From JBFMCU01 sp964428225 (GTDB lineage Bacteria > Planctomycetota > UBA1135 > GCA-002686595), in assembly GCA_964428225.1 (NCBI GenBank), contig CAYRXS010000002.1, forward strand, positions 3,508 through 67,507: DNA of 64,000 nucleotides, read 5' to 3'. This document shows positions 1 to 8,089 of the stretch, piece by piece (positions within the stretch are counted from its first letter, which is position 1; each line of letters starts with the position of its first letter). The notes beneath the pieces are model-generated. The model worked only from the letters and a program-made list of their open reading frames with translations. It was not told the origin of the DNA and made no database searches. The position numbers and the translations under genes were made by a program.

Positions 1-126
1 GGCGTGATCGATTCCGCGGATCACTCTGCGGACTACCTGATCCTCCCCGTCCTGGTGCGCCTGGAATGGCGTGGCTCGACCGGAGATCGCGTGATGTCCT
101 TCAAGACGATCCTGACGGATCGGTGA
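1..126 (+). CDS. Minor pilin, PilV-like (C-terminal end only)
   Basis: This is the last 41 codons of a gene that begins before the window; the frame is open from base 1 to the TGA at 124-126. The end reads VRLEWRGSTGDRVMSFKTI followed by LTDR, a layout typical of PilV/GspI-type pseudopilins, whose C-terminus carries a V-x-W-x-G strand and a final T-x-L-T-x-R. It lies 4 bases before another prepilin gene, which supports a minor-pilin operon. No prepilin leader is visible because the 5' end is missing, so the family call rests on a short tail plus context. Confidence 0.6.
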   Translation, partial: GVIDSADHSADYLILPVLVRLEWRGSTGDRVMSFKTILTDR

Positions 127-130
127 CGCG

Positions 131-784
131 ATGAGGAAAGAAGTCTCGGGAAGCAAGAGCGGGCTGACGCTCTTCGAGCTGCTGATCGGAGTCGTCCTTC
201 TGGGCGTGACGGTCACGGCAATGGCCATGGCGGGCTTGACGAGCTCCGAGCTCTTCAAGACTGGAGTCGCTCGCACCAGTACCGAGTCGCAGATTCGTCG
301 TTGCCTGCACCGACTCCAAGGTGATCTGCGAGCTTCCGGCCTGGACACCCTGGACCCGAAGCCGACCGGGTCCCTGTGGACCAGCACTCTCACCTTCGAT
401 CGGATGGACGGTCTGACGAACGACCAAGGCCTCATCGATTGGATCCCGATGCGGGTCGAGCTCCGCCTGGAGGAGGGCGAGCTCGACGATGGCCTGGACA
501 ACAACGGCAATGGACTCGCCGATGAACGGCGTCTGGTTCTGATCCGCAATCCGGACGAAGCAGAGGAGATCGTCGTCGTGCTGAGTCGGCACGTGCGTGA
601 GCTCCTCGAGGGGGAGGTCGTGAACGGCCTCGATGACAACGGGAACGAGCTGATCGACGAGGCGGGATTCTGCGCCAGTCTGCAAGGGAACACCCTGGAC
701 CTCTGGCTAACACTCGAAGTCGTCGACGACGATGGGCTGTTCGTGACGAGATCGCTACGGACGTCCGTGCTCCTCAGGAACTGA
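131..784 (+). CDS. Prepilin-type minor pilin, PilW/GspJ-like
   Basis: A 217-residue protein with a clear type IV prepilin leader: a short basic N-terminus, then cleavage expected after G11 in SG|LTLFELL, with the conserved Glu at +5 (E16) and a hydrophobic helix to about residue 35. After cleavage and methylation by PilD it should sit in the inner membrane and join the pilus or a type II secretion pseudopilus. The C-terminal half holds two related acidic segments, DDGLDNNGNGLADE and NGLDDNGNELIDE, which resemble calcium-binding DxNxNG loops. It lies between a PilV-like and a PilX-like gene, so PilW is the best family guess. The ATG at 131 follows the upstream stop by 4 bases. Confidence 0.8.
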   Translation: MRKEVSGSKSGLTLFELLIGVVLLGVTVTAMAMAGLTSSELFKTGVARTSTESQIRRCLHRLQGDLRASGLDTLDPKPTGSLWTSTLTFDRMDGLTNDQGLIDWIPMRVELRLEEGELDDGLDNNGNGLADERRLVLIRNPDEAEEIVVVLSRHVRELLEGEVVNGLDDNGNELIDEAGFCASLQGNTLDLWLTLEVVDDDGLFVTRSLRTSVLLRN

Positions 785-797
785 GAAGGACAACGAG

Positions 798-2042
798 ATG
801 AAGGTTTCCGCGTTCCTGCATCGACATCGGAACCAGAGCTCCCGACGGGGGTCAGGAATCGTCCTGGCCGCCCTGATGATCGTAATTCTGGGGGGATTGG
901 CCACTGCGCTCGTGGCATTCACGGGCTCGGGCTACCTGGAGCAGCGGCATTCTCGGGACGAGATGAGATCGTTCTACGTGGCCGAGGCCGGCTTGAGCGA
1001 GGCCTTTGCGAGCTTGCGTGCCAATGGCATCGACGCCTTGGCGGACTATGTGGATCCACAGCCCTATGGCAAGGGCACCTTCGAGGTGGCGGTCACGGAC
1101 GGTTTCGACGATCCCGTCCTGCGGTTCGATCGCGTGCGCCTCGTCTCCCTCGGCGCCGAGGGACGGGAGAGGTCTCGCGTGCTCATGGTGGCCCGCCGGA
1201 TTCCCAATGGTAGCCACCTTCACGGCGTATTTGGTGCGGACGGCGTCACGATCGAGAGCAACTCGTTCATCGACAGCTTCAACTCCATGTACGGCCCCTA
1301 CGTCCCCGGGGCCGATCATGTGAGTGAATACGGAAGCGTCGGTTCCAACGCGGACATCACGGTCGAGGCAAACGTCGAGATTCACGGCGACGTCTCGCCG
1401 GGGCCGGACGGAATCCTCGACGACAATGCGCCGCAGACCCTGATCACCGGAAGCACGGAGCCCGCAGACGATCTGGTGGAGATGCCCCCGATCGTCGTCC
1501 CACCGAGTCCGCCCACTGGACCCCTGAACATCGCGGGCCCAATGGTACTGACGGCCGGTTCGCACCACTTCACCTCGCTCACGGCAACCAGCGGATCTTC
1601 GTTGGTGATCGAGGGCCCGTCCGTGGTCGTCGTCGACTCTCTGGTCGAAAGCTCCAACGCAGAGATTCTGATCGACGCGACCAGCGGACCGGTCACGATC
1701 TACGGGACTGGTGACTTCGACCTCCGCAGCAACTCGATCTTCCGGTCCATCGGCTCCAAGGCAAGGGACGTGTCGATCTTCCTCACGACCGACACCTCGG
1801 ACCCCACCAAGACGGTAGCTCTCAACTCCAACGCCGACTTCTTCGGAACGATCTACGCACCCAACGCCCTGCTTACCGTGGAGAGCAACTTCCGCGTCTT
1901 CGGCGCAATCAAGGCGCAGGACATCGTGCTTGCCAGCAATTCGCAGGTCCACTTCGACGAGGACTTGCTCTTCGACGACTTCGAAGGGGCCGAGTTCGAA
2001 CAAGTGTCCTGGCGACCCGTCTCCGAGAACGAGGATCTCTGA
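798..2042 (+). CDS. PilX-like pilus assembly protein with beta-rich passenger
   Basis: This 414-residue protein starts RRGSGIVLAALMIVI, a PilX-type N-terminal helix without the Glu+5 of major pilins. It is followed by the family signature of helix residues around FYVAEAGLSEAF (about residues 56-67), common to PilX/GspK-like minor pilins. The rest (about 140-400) is beta-rich, with many N/S/V steps such as ITVEANVEIHGDVSPG and FFGTIYAPNALLTVESN. This resembles the polymer-forming or DUF7305-type passenger seen in PilX-like proteins of environmental bacteria. An AGAAGGA box precedes the ATG by about 9 bases. It probably primes or caps a type IV pilus with the two preceding products. Confidence 0.7.
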   Translation: MKVSAFLHRHRNQSSRRGSGIVLAALMIVILGGLATALVAFTGSGYLEQRHSRDEMRSFYVAEAGLSEAFASLRANGIDALADYVDPQPYGKGTFEVAVTDGFDDPVLRFDRVRLVSLGAEGRERSRVLMVARRIPNGSHLHGVFGADGVTIESNSFIDSFNSMYGPYVPGADHVSEYGSVGSNADITVEANVEIHGDVSPGPDGILDDNAPQTLITGSTEPADDLVEMPPIVVPPSPPTGPLNIAGPMVLTAGSHHFTSLTATSGSSLVIEGPSVVVVDSLVESSNAEILIDATSGPVTIYGTGDFDLRSNSIFRSIGSKARDVSIFLTTDTSDPTKTVALNSNADFFGTIYAPNALLTVESNFRVFGAIKAQDIVLASNSQVHFDEDLLFDDFEGAEFEQVSWRPVSENEDL

Positions 2043-2050
2043 TCCGCAGC

Positions 2051-3446
2051 ATGTGGTGCCATCTCCACAGACCGCCGCGAGCACCGTCGATCACCACGAT
2101 CGTGATCGTCGTCGTGTGCGCGGTCGCGGGATCGGGAATGCGGGGATCGGTCGCGGAGCCGTCCAGGGCACGAGTACCGTCGACCAGGGCCGCCGACATG
2201 GGCGACGACCTGCGTGAGCAACTGGCGGAAATCCTCCGTCACGTGGAAAAGAGGAAGGGCGGACACTTCGAGAAGGCCATCGAGAGCGTGGTGGCCCTGG
2301 GGGAGGAGGCGAAGCCGACGCTCTTTCTCGTGGTGGGGGAGGGAGTCGTGCGACCCGAGGTGGACCCCCCCCCTGACGGACACTCAACGGCTGGTGATCA
2401 TGCAGGCCCTGGGCCGAGGGGATCCTGACACGCTCTTCGCGTCCCTCCCGGCAATCGTCGTCGAATTGGGGATACCGATGGCCCGCGCCGTGGCCTTCGA
2501 TCTCGTCCGGATCCACGGGGACTACTCGAAGGTTCCCCTCCTGTTCGAGATCGCCGCGATCGAAGGGCTGGGGCCCTGGTCGAAGAGCGCAGGAGCGGAC
2601 GCGTTCGAGAGCGCTCTCGGGGAGCACCTCGCGCGCGACGAACGCGCATTCGATCGTCTACCCCTCCAGTGGTACCGCCTCGACGATCATGTCCTCTCCT
2701 CGATGCTGCGCGCCATCGGGCACTCGGAGCGCCCCCGCGGCATCGACCTCCTGATTCGAGAGCTTTCCTCCGAGAGCCGGGCCACCGGGGTCTTCATCGC
2801 CCAGCTCGCTCGACTCGCCCCCTTCGCATCACCCGCGCAGGACGAGTCCCTTCGTGAAGCACTGCGTGAGGCGCTCGAGCACGAGCACGAAGGAGTTCGA
2901 AAGGCCGCCGCTGTCGCGCTTGGCCGACTCGAGGATCGCGCGGCGGTTCCCCGGCTCATCGACCTTCTCGACACCCGATCAGGAGGCCTTCGCCGCACGG
3001 CGCATTGGAGCCTTCGACAGATCACCGATCTGACGCTGCCCCCAGACGTGCAGCGCTGGTCGACCTGGTATCGAGAGGAGATGGACTGGCTGGAGAATCG
3101 CGCCCCGCTGCTCGTGAAGCACCTGTATTCGGAAGATGATGCGGAGGTCGCGAACGCGGCTCGAGAAATCGCTCTGCATCCCTTCCAGGGGAGTCAATTC
3201 GCAACCGAGATCACGGTTCTCTTCGAGTACGACTCTCCCGGGATTCGGGCTTTCGCGTGCGACTGTCTCGCGCAGCTCGGATCAGACGCCGTCCTCGAGG
3301 AGCTCTTGGACGCCCTCACCTATGACGTAGAAACGGTCCACCTGCGCGCGTGGAACGCTCTCAAGACGATCACTGGTCTCGATCTTCCCCCCGAGGCCGA
3401 CACCTGGGCGCAAGCCCTTGGAGAACGGGAAGGAGCCAAAAGATGA
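2051..3446 (+). CDS. HEAT-repeat secreted protein, interrupted by a frameshift
   Basis: Two overlapping frames make one protein. The first (from ATG 2051) gives a hydrophobic export segment (ITTIVIVVVCAVAG) and a helical start through LREQLAEILRHVEKRK. The second continues TDTQRLVIMQALGRGDP and holds HEAT-like repeats, for example VRKAAAVALGRLEDRAAVPR and AVLEELLDALTYDVET. The switch point is a run of nine C at 2365-2373; eight C would give one open frame reading VDPPLTDTQ. The second frame upstream of the run is arginine- and tryptophan-rich nonsense, so it is not a separate gene. It sits between pilin genes and a membrane protein and overlaps the next start by ATGA. HEAT repeats suggest a protein-binding scaffold; its partner is unknown. 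The break could be a sequencing error, a mutation or slippage. Confidence 0.7.
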
Positions 3447-3955
3447 ATCAGGCCATCCCCACAGAGGAATCCCGGACGAAGCACTCCCGGAAACGACGCA
3501 AGAGGAAGTTCGTCAAGCCCGAGATCCAGCGCAGCTGGATCATGATGACCATGCTCACCATCGGGGTGACGGTTGTCGCCCAGGCGATCCTCATCGTCCA
3601 CATGCTGACGCGGATCGCCAGCACCGTCCCGAACGACGGTGAGGCGGTGCTCGCCCTCCTACCCCAGTACCTCGCGCTCTGTCTCGGATTGACCGTCCTC
3701 TTCCTCGCCCCGTTCTTCGTGCTGGTGGCCGTGCTCATGTCCTTCCGGATCGCAGGGCCGGTCTACCGCCTGGAAGCATACCTGCGCCAGGTCATCGAGG
3801 GCGAGAAGCCCCCGGACTGTCGTTTGCGCGACGGCGATCAGCTCAAGGAGCTGTGCGAGCTCGTCAACACCGCCACGGCGCCTTTGCGCCGGGCGAGCGC
3901 GGACGACCGCGGAGCAGAGAATCCCCCCGAGAACGAACGAGTCGACGCGGCCTGA
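3443..3955 (+). CDS. Two-helix membrane protein with HAMP-like tail
   Basis: A 170-residue protein with a very basic N-terminus (RKRRKRKF) and two membrane helices (about residues 34-56 and 74-100). A cytoplasmic HAMP-like segment follows: FRIAGPVYRLEAYLRQVIEG, then a DGDQLKELCELVN helix. Such a P-x-x-R-L-E arrangement is seen in stand-alone HAMP/methyl-accepting-like proteins found beside type IV pilus genes, but there is no signalling or kinase domain here. The ATG at 3443 overlaps the upstream stop (ATGA), which indicates translational coupling to the HEAT gene. Its role is unknown; sensing or anchoring for the pilus machine is an inference from context only. Confidence 0.6.
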   Translation: MNQAIPTEESRTKHSRKRRKRKFVKPEIQRSWIMMTMLTIGVTVVAQAILIVHMLTRIASTVPNDGEAVLALLPQYLALCLGLTVLFLAPFFVLVAVLMSFRIAGPVYRLEAYLRQVIEGEKPPDCRLRDGDQLKELCELVNTATAPLRRASADDRGAENPPENERVDAA

Positions 3956-3970
3956 GGGCCGCGCTGTTTT
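3946..3970 (+). terminator. Candidate intrinsic terminator
   Basis: A perfect 7-bp GC stem (cgcggcc / ggccgcg) with a tgag loop overlaps the stop codon at 3953-3955 and is followed by ctgtttt. It lies between convergent genes, where a terminator is expected. The T run is short (four), so efficiency is uncertain. Confidence 0.5.
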
Positions 3971-3975
3971 CACGA

Positions 3976-6900
3976 TCAGCGGTCCTGCTCCGAATAGTCG
4001 AACGAGCGATCGGGGAAGGGCGGAGGTTGCGGAACGGCGCGGGGATCCGTCTCGATCTCTCCGAGCAGGTGGTCGATGGCGGCATCGAGCTGCGCGTCGG
4101 AGCCCTCGAACGTGGCGTGGGGGAGGTTGTCCACCGTGACGTCCGGGATGACGCCGATCTGCTCGATGAGCCACTCGCCCTCCGGGCCGTATACGCCGTA
4201 CATCGGGGCGCGTGCGAGCCCGCCGTCGCTGAGACGGTTGTCGGAGCTGAGCCAGATCTCTCCGCCCCACGTTCGCGTGCCGATGACCGGTCCGAGGCCG
4301 AGGCGACGGAATCCTTCCGCGAAAGCCTCACCGTCGGACGCGGTCGTCTGGTCCACCAGCACCACCATGTGGCCGCGGAACGCGTACTGCATGTTCCAGG
4401 TCGGCTGCGCGGTCCGGCTCTGCCAGTACATCCATGCGCGACGCGCCAGCTTCTCGAGAATGAAGGCGTCGATGTTGCCGCCGGAGTTGCTGCGGACGTC
4501 GATGATGAGGCCCTGGCGATTGAAGACCGGATAGAAGTTGCGGTACCACTCGGTGATGTTGCCCCCGCCCATCGCGCGCAGGTGGACGTAGCCCATCCGC
4601 CCGGCGCTCCGTTCCTCCACCTGCAGGCGGCGCGTGTATTCCCAGTCGGCGTAGCGCAGGTTGCGCTCGTTGGAGCCGGGAACGACGATCAGGTCGCGGG
4701 ACTCGCCGGCGGGAGTCGAGCCCGCGCCGCCCGAGCGGATCCGCAACAGGACCTGGCGTCCCTCCTGGTGGCGGAGGAGCGCTCCGATGTCCGCCACCTC
4801 CGAGGTGGCGACTCCGTTCACCGCCTCGATGACGTCGCCGGGATGGACGTCCAGGTGGGGAGCGGCGAGCGGCGCGCGCTCGTCGGGGTAGTCCGGGTCC
4901 GATCGATAGATGTAGTCGATGCGATAGCCGCCGGCGTCGCGGTCGCGGAACATCCGGGCGCCGAGGGTCGCCACCGGAACGTCGTCCGGCCCGGTGCGCA
5001 GGTCGCCGCCCCGCACGCTGGTGTGCAACGCCGACAGCTCGCCGACGAAGCAGCCGATCACGTGGGATAGCTCGTCCCGCGTCGTGACCCGATCGACCAG
5101 TGGCAGGTACCGGGCGAGCGTCGCGTCCCAGTCGAGCCCGTGCATCCCCGGGTCGTAGAAGTAGTCCCGCTCCAGGCGCCAGGCATCCACGAAGATCTGG
5201 CGCCAGTCCTGCCGCACGTCGATGGAGTACTTCCATCCCGACAGGTCGACCTTGTGCTCGGCGAGATCCGAGGCCTTGGCAGGCTTGGCGTCGAGGACGA
5301 AGAGGTCGTCCTTCTTCCGTACCAGGAGCTTCTTCCCGTCGAGCGAGAGCTCGATCGAGCGCACGTCCTCCACGACGGTCGTGGCCTTCACGTCCTCGTT
5401 GTCGATCTTCACCGCCACGAGGTGGGTCTTGGGAGAGGGTCCGGAGTCCCGCGCGGTGAAGAAGAGCGCCTTGTCGTTCACCGCCAAAGAGCCGTAGTTG
5501 CCGGGGGGGACGGGCACTCTCTCGACGCGATCGGCGAGACCGTCGAGCTCGATCACCACCGGCGTCTTCTTCGGCTTCTCGGAGCTCTTCTCCGCGTCCT
5601 TCTCCTCGGCGTCCTTCTTTCCGGGGCCCTTCTCCTTCTTCTCGTCCTCCGCTCCTTGCAGCTCGTCGTCGGGCCGGAAGGGCGAGCGAAGGCCCTTGCG
5701 CAGGGGAACGAGGAACACCTGGAAGGTCTTGTCGAAGTAGGGCTCCGGCTGGCGCGTCCCCCACACGCTGGTGACGAGAGAGCGAAGGTGCCGGTCGGAC
5801 AGGAAGTACACGAACTCGCCGCCGGGATCCCACGCGACGTCGGTGCTGTTCACCCGGTCGCTGGTCAGGGGGATCGTCGTCTTCTCCTGCGTGTCGTAGA
5901 TCTTGATCTGCTTGAAGGTGTTGAGCGCGGTCATGGTGTAGGCGAGCCACCGGCCGTCCGGCGACCAGGCCATGTCCCCGGGCTCCTCGCGATTCTCGTT
6001 GATCCGCGTCTGCTCGCGCGTCTCCAGATCGAGCACCCACAGGTCGTGGTTGTTGTCCGTGTACGCGACGCGGCGGCCGTCGGGGGACGGATGGGGGCGG
6101 AAGCGCAGGATCGTGCCGTCCTCGGTGATCCGCTCGTCCTGGCCCACCCCGTTGATGGGGATCCTGGTGAGCTCCAGCTCGCCCGTCTCGTCGGACAGCC
6201 CCAGGAGCGTCTCGCCGTCGGGCATGAACGTCACGTCGCGGAAGCGCACGCCGTCCTTGCGCGAGGCGCGCACCAGCCGTCCCTGCTCGACCGGGGCCAC
6301 GAACACGCGGCCGCGCGAGGTGAGCGCGACGCTCTCGCCCTCGGGGTGGAGGTGGACGGCCTCGAGGCGCTTCATGGGCTCGTCCACCCACCTCTCGCGT
6401 AGCTGGTCGAAGTCGGACGCCAGAGTGATCGGCACGAGGCTCGTTCGATCCGTGGCGATGTCGTAGAGCCACAGGTCGGCTCCCTGCTGGTAGACGATCC
6501 TCCCGTCGTGGAGCGACGGACCGTACACGTCGAAGCCGCGGTGCCGGGTGTGCTGGCGCAGGTCGCGACCGTCCTCGTCCATCGACCACAGGTTCATCGT
6601 GCCGTCGCGATCGGTGACGAAGTACACGCGACCCGCCCACCACCGGGGGGAGTGGCTCTCGCCTCGGTGGTCGCCCGTCAGCTCCACCGCCTCCTCGGCG
6701 CCCTCCTCGTACTTCCAGACGTCTCGCGCCGTGCCGCCCGTGTAGCGCTTGGTCACGTTGCGGTGCCAGGCGGGGTGCACGAAGTAGGTCGTGGATCCGT
6801 CGGCATCGAAGGCGGCCTCGCTGGCGTAGGCGAGAGGGAGGGGCGACCGCGCGCCGCTCTCCAGATCCAGCGCGACGAGACCGGGCCGCGGCAACCCCGA

Positions 6901-7329
6901 GTAGCGACGCGTCTCGTAGACGAGCCGGCCGTCCGGGGTCCACGCGCGGGCCAGCGACGCGTCGGCCTCGAACGTGCGGCGGGTCGGGATCCCGCCGGAG
7001 AGCGGCATCGTGTAGAGCTCGGCCGGGCCCTCGTACCGCGCGGTGAACGCGAGGGTCAGCCCGTCGGGAGAGATCGTGGGATGCGTCTCCTCGGCGGGAT
7101 GGGTGGTGAGCCGTCGCGCGACTCCCCCCTCCAGCGACACCGTCCACAGATCGCCCTCGGCGGCGAATACGATCGTGTTCCCGTGGAGGGTCGGCTGGCG
7201 GTAGTAGCCCGCGGCTCCCGCGGCCGAGGGCGTCGCGGGAGTCGACCCGGCGGCGTCCTGGGCCGGAAGTGGCGTCGAGCAGGCGGCGAGAACGAAGGCG
7301 AGGAGAGGGGAGGCGTGCATGTGGGGCAT
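3976..7329 (-). CDS. Tricorn-like serine protease, S41 family, lipoprotein
   Basis: A protein of 1117 residues, close to the usual Tricorn length (about 1070). It begins with a lipoprotein signal (LAFVLAAC), so it is exported, unlike the cytosolic archaeal enzyme. Two TolB/WD40-type propellers follow (for example ISPDGLTLAFTARYEGP and WSPDGRWLAYTM). Then come a low-complexity K/E linker, the Tricorn C1 region, a PDZ domain (around VHPGDVIEAVNGVATSE) and the S41 peptidase core. The catalytic His is expected in SALHTSVRGGD, and the nucleophile Ser with its neighbouring Asp in TTASDGEAF. Tricorn enzymes degrade peptides to di- and tripeptides. The open frame extends further 5', but the ATG at 7329 is preferred because it places the signal peptide at the N-terminus. 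Confidence 0.9.
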   Translation of the reverse strand: MPHMHASPLLAFVLAACSTPLPAQDAAGSTPATPSAAGAAGYYRQPTLHGNTIVFAAEGDLWTVSLEGGVARRLTTHPAEETHPTISPDGLTLAFTARYEGPAELYTMPLSGGIPTRRTFEADASLARAWTPDGRLVYETRRYSGLPRPGLVALDLESGARSPLPLAYASEAAFDADGSTTYFVHPAWHRNVTKRYTGGTARDVWKYEEGAEEAVELTGDHRGESHSPRWWAGRVYFVTDRDGTMNLWSMDEDGRDLRQHTRHRGFDVYGPSLHDGRIVYQQGADLWLYDIATDRTSLVPITLASDFDQLRERWVDEPMKRLEAVHLHPEGESVALTSRGRVFVAPVEQGRLVRASRKDGVRFRDVTFMPDGETLLGLSDETGELELTRIPINGVGQDERITEDGTILRFRPHPSPDGRRVAYTDNNHDLWVLDLETREQTRINENREEPGDMAWSPDGRWLAYTMTALNTFKQIKIYDTQEKTTIPLTSDRVNSTDVAWDPGGEFVYFLSDRHLRSLVTSVWGTRQPEPYFDKTFQVFLVPLRKGLRSPFRPDDELQGAEDEKKEKGPGKKDAEEKDAEKSSEKPKKTPVVIELDGLADRVERVPVPPGNYGSLAVNDKALFFTARDSGPSPKTHLVAVKIDNEDVKATTVVEDVRSIELSLDGKKLLVRKKDDLFVLDAKPAKASDLAEHKVDLSGWKYSIDVRQDWRQIFVDAWRLERDYFYDPGMHGLDWDATLARYLPLVDRVTTRDELSHVIGCFVGELSALHTSVRGGDLRTGPDDVPVATLGARMFRDRDAGGYRIDYIYRSDPDYPDERAPLAAPHLDVHPGDVIEAVNGVATSEVADIGALLRHQEGRQVLLRIRSGGAGSTPAGESRDLIVVPGSNERNLRYADWEYTRRLQVEERSAGRMGYVHLRAMGGGNITEWYRNFYPVFNRQGLIIDVRSNSGGNIDAFILEKLARRAWMYWQSRTAQPTWNMQYAFRGHMVVLVDQTTASDGEAFAEGFRRLGLGPVIGTRTWGGEIWLSSDNRLSDGGLARAPMYGVYGPEGEWLIEQIGVIPDVTVDNLPHATFEGSDAQLDAAIDHLLGEIETDPRAVPQPPPFPDRSFDYSEQDR

Positions 7330-7540
7330 GGCGGTACTTCGCGTCACGCGGGCGGGGATGATCCGGATCGACGCCAGTGTACTTGCTCGGACCGACCGGC
7401 CCGCAACACCTCCGGTCCGCCTTCTCCGGCCGAGCCCGGCCCCCGGCGCGAGGATTGCGCAGCCGTTACGATCGGTCACCTCACGGCGTGCTCCACCTCG
7501 CGTCCCGGATTCGCTACAAGATGGCGAGAAGGAAGACGCC

Positions 7541-8083
7541 ATGAGCGAAGACGACATCGAATCCGAGCAATGCCCGGACGCGCCCGCCTCCCACGTCAGG
7601 GAGCTGATCGACAACATCCCCTATGCGGTGATGCTCCTGCTCGGCGCGGCGATCCTGCGGCTCACGATCCCCGTCGAGGGGTGGAGCTGGGTGAGCGCGG
7701 TGCTGTACGTGCTCTACGGAGTGGCGGGCACGCTCTGGATCATGGTGTTCATCTGCCCGTACTGCCATTTCTACGACACGCGGCTGTGTCCGTGCGGCTA
7801 CGGGCAGTTCGCTCCTCGACTCCGGGCGCGGAAGGATCCCGAGCGTTTCACCACTCAGTTCCGCAAGCACATCCCGGTGATCGTCCCGCTGTGGTTCGTG
7901 CCGCCGATCGTTGCGGGGCTGGCGCTGTGGCGCGATTTTGCCTGGCTACCGGCCGGTCTCCTGCTCGCCTTCGCGATCAACTCCTTCGTGATCCTGCCCC
8001 TGGTGTCGAAGAAGTACGGGTGCGCGCAGTGCCCGCAGAAAGAGTCCTGCCCCTGGATGGGCACGTGTCGCACCGGGGAGTGA
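7541..8083 (+). CDS. Membrane protein with CPYC and cysteine-rich ends
   Basis: A 180-residue protein with four likely membrane helices, in two pairs (about residues 29-46, 50-72, 110-128 and 132-152). The cysteines are clustered on one side: FICPYCHFYDTRLCPCGYG after helix 2 and CAQCPQKESCPWMGTC at the C-terminus. The two clusters could bind a metal or an iron-sulfur centre, or form disulfides. I do not recognise a named family. The ATG at 7541 follows ggaagacgcc, which contains a GGAAG ribosome-binding site. It is isolated between two genes on the other strand, so context gives no function. Confidence 0.6.
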   Translation: MSEDDIESEQCPDAPASHVRELIDNIPYAVMLLLGAAILRLTIPVEGWSWVSAVLYVLYGVAGTLWIMVFICPYCHFYDTRLCPCGYGQFAPRLRARKDPERFTTQFRKHIPVIVPLWFVPPIVAGLALWRDFAWLPAGLLLAFAINSFVILPLVSKKYGCAQCPQKESCPWMGTCRTGE

Positions 8084-8089
8084 GTCCGT

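Noticed and set aside
4328..7147. Long arginine-rich open frames opposite or beside real genes
   Set aside because: They arise from high GC content in another frame and show no domain, signal or conserved motif.
3976..7617. Longer start for the Tricorn-like protein at 7617
   Set aside because: The added 96 residues have no family match and would bury the lipoprotein signal.
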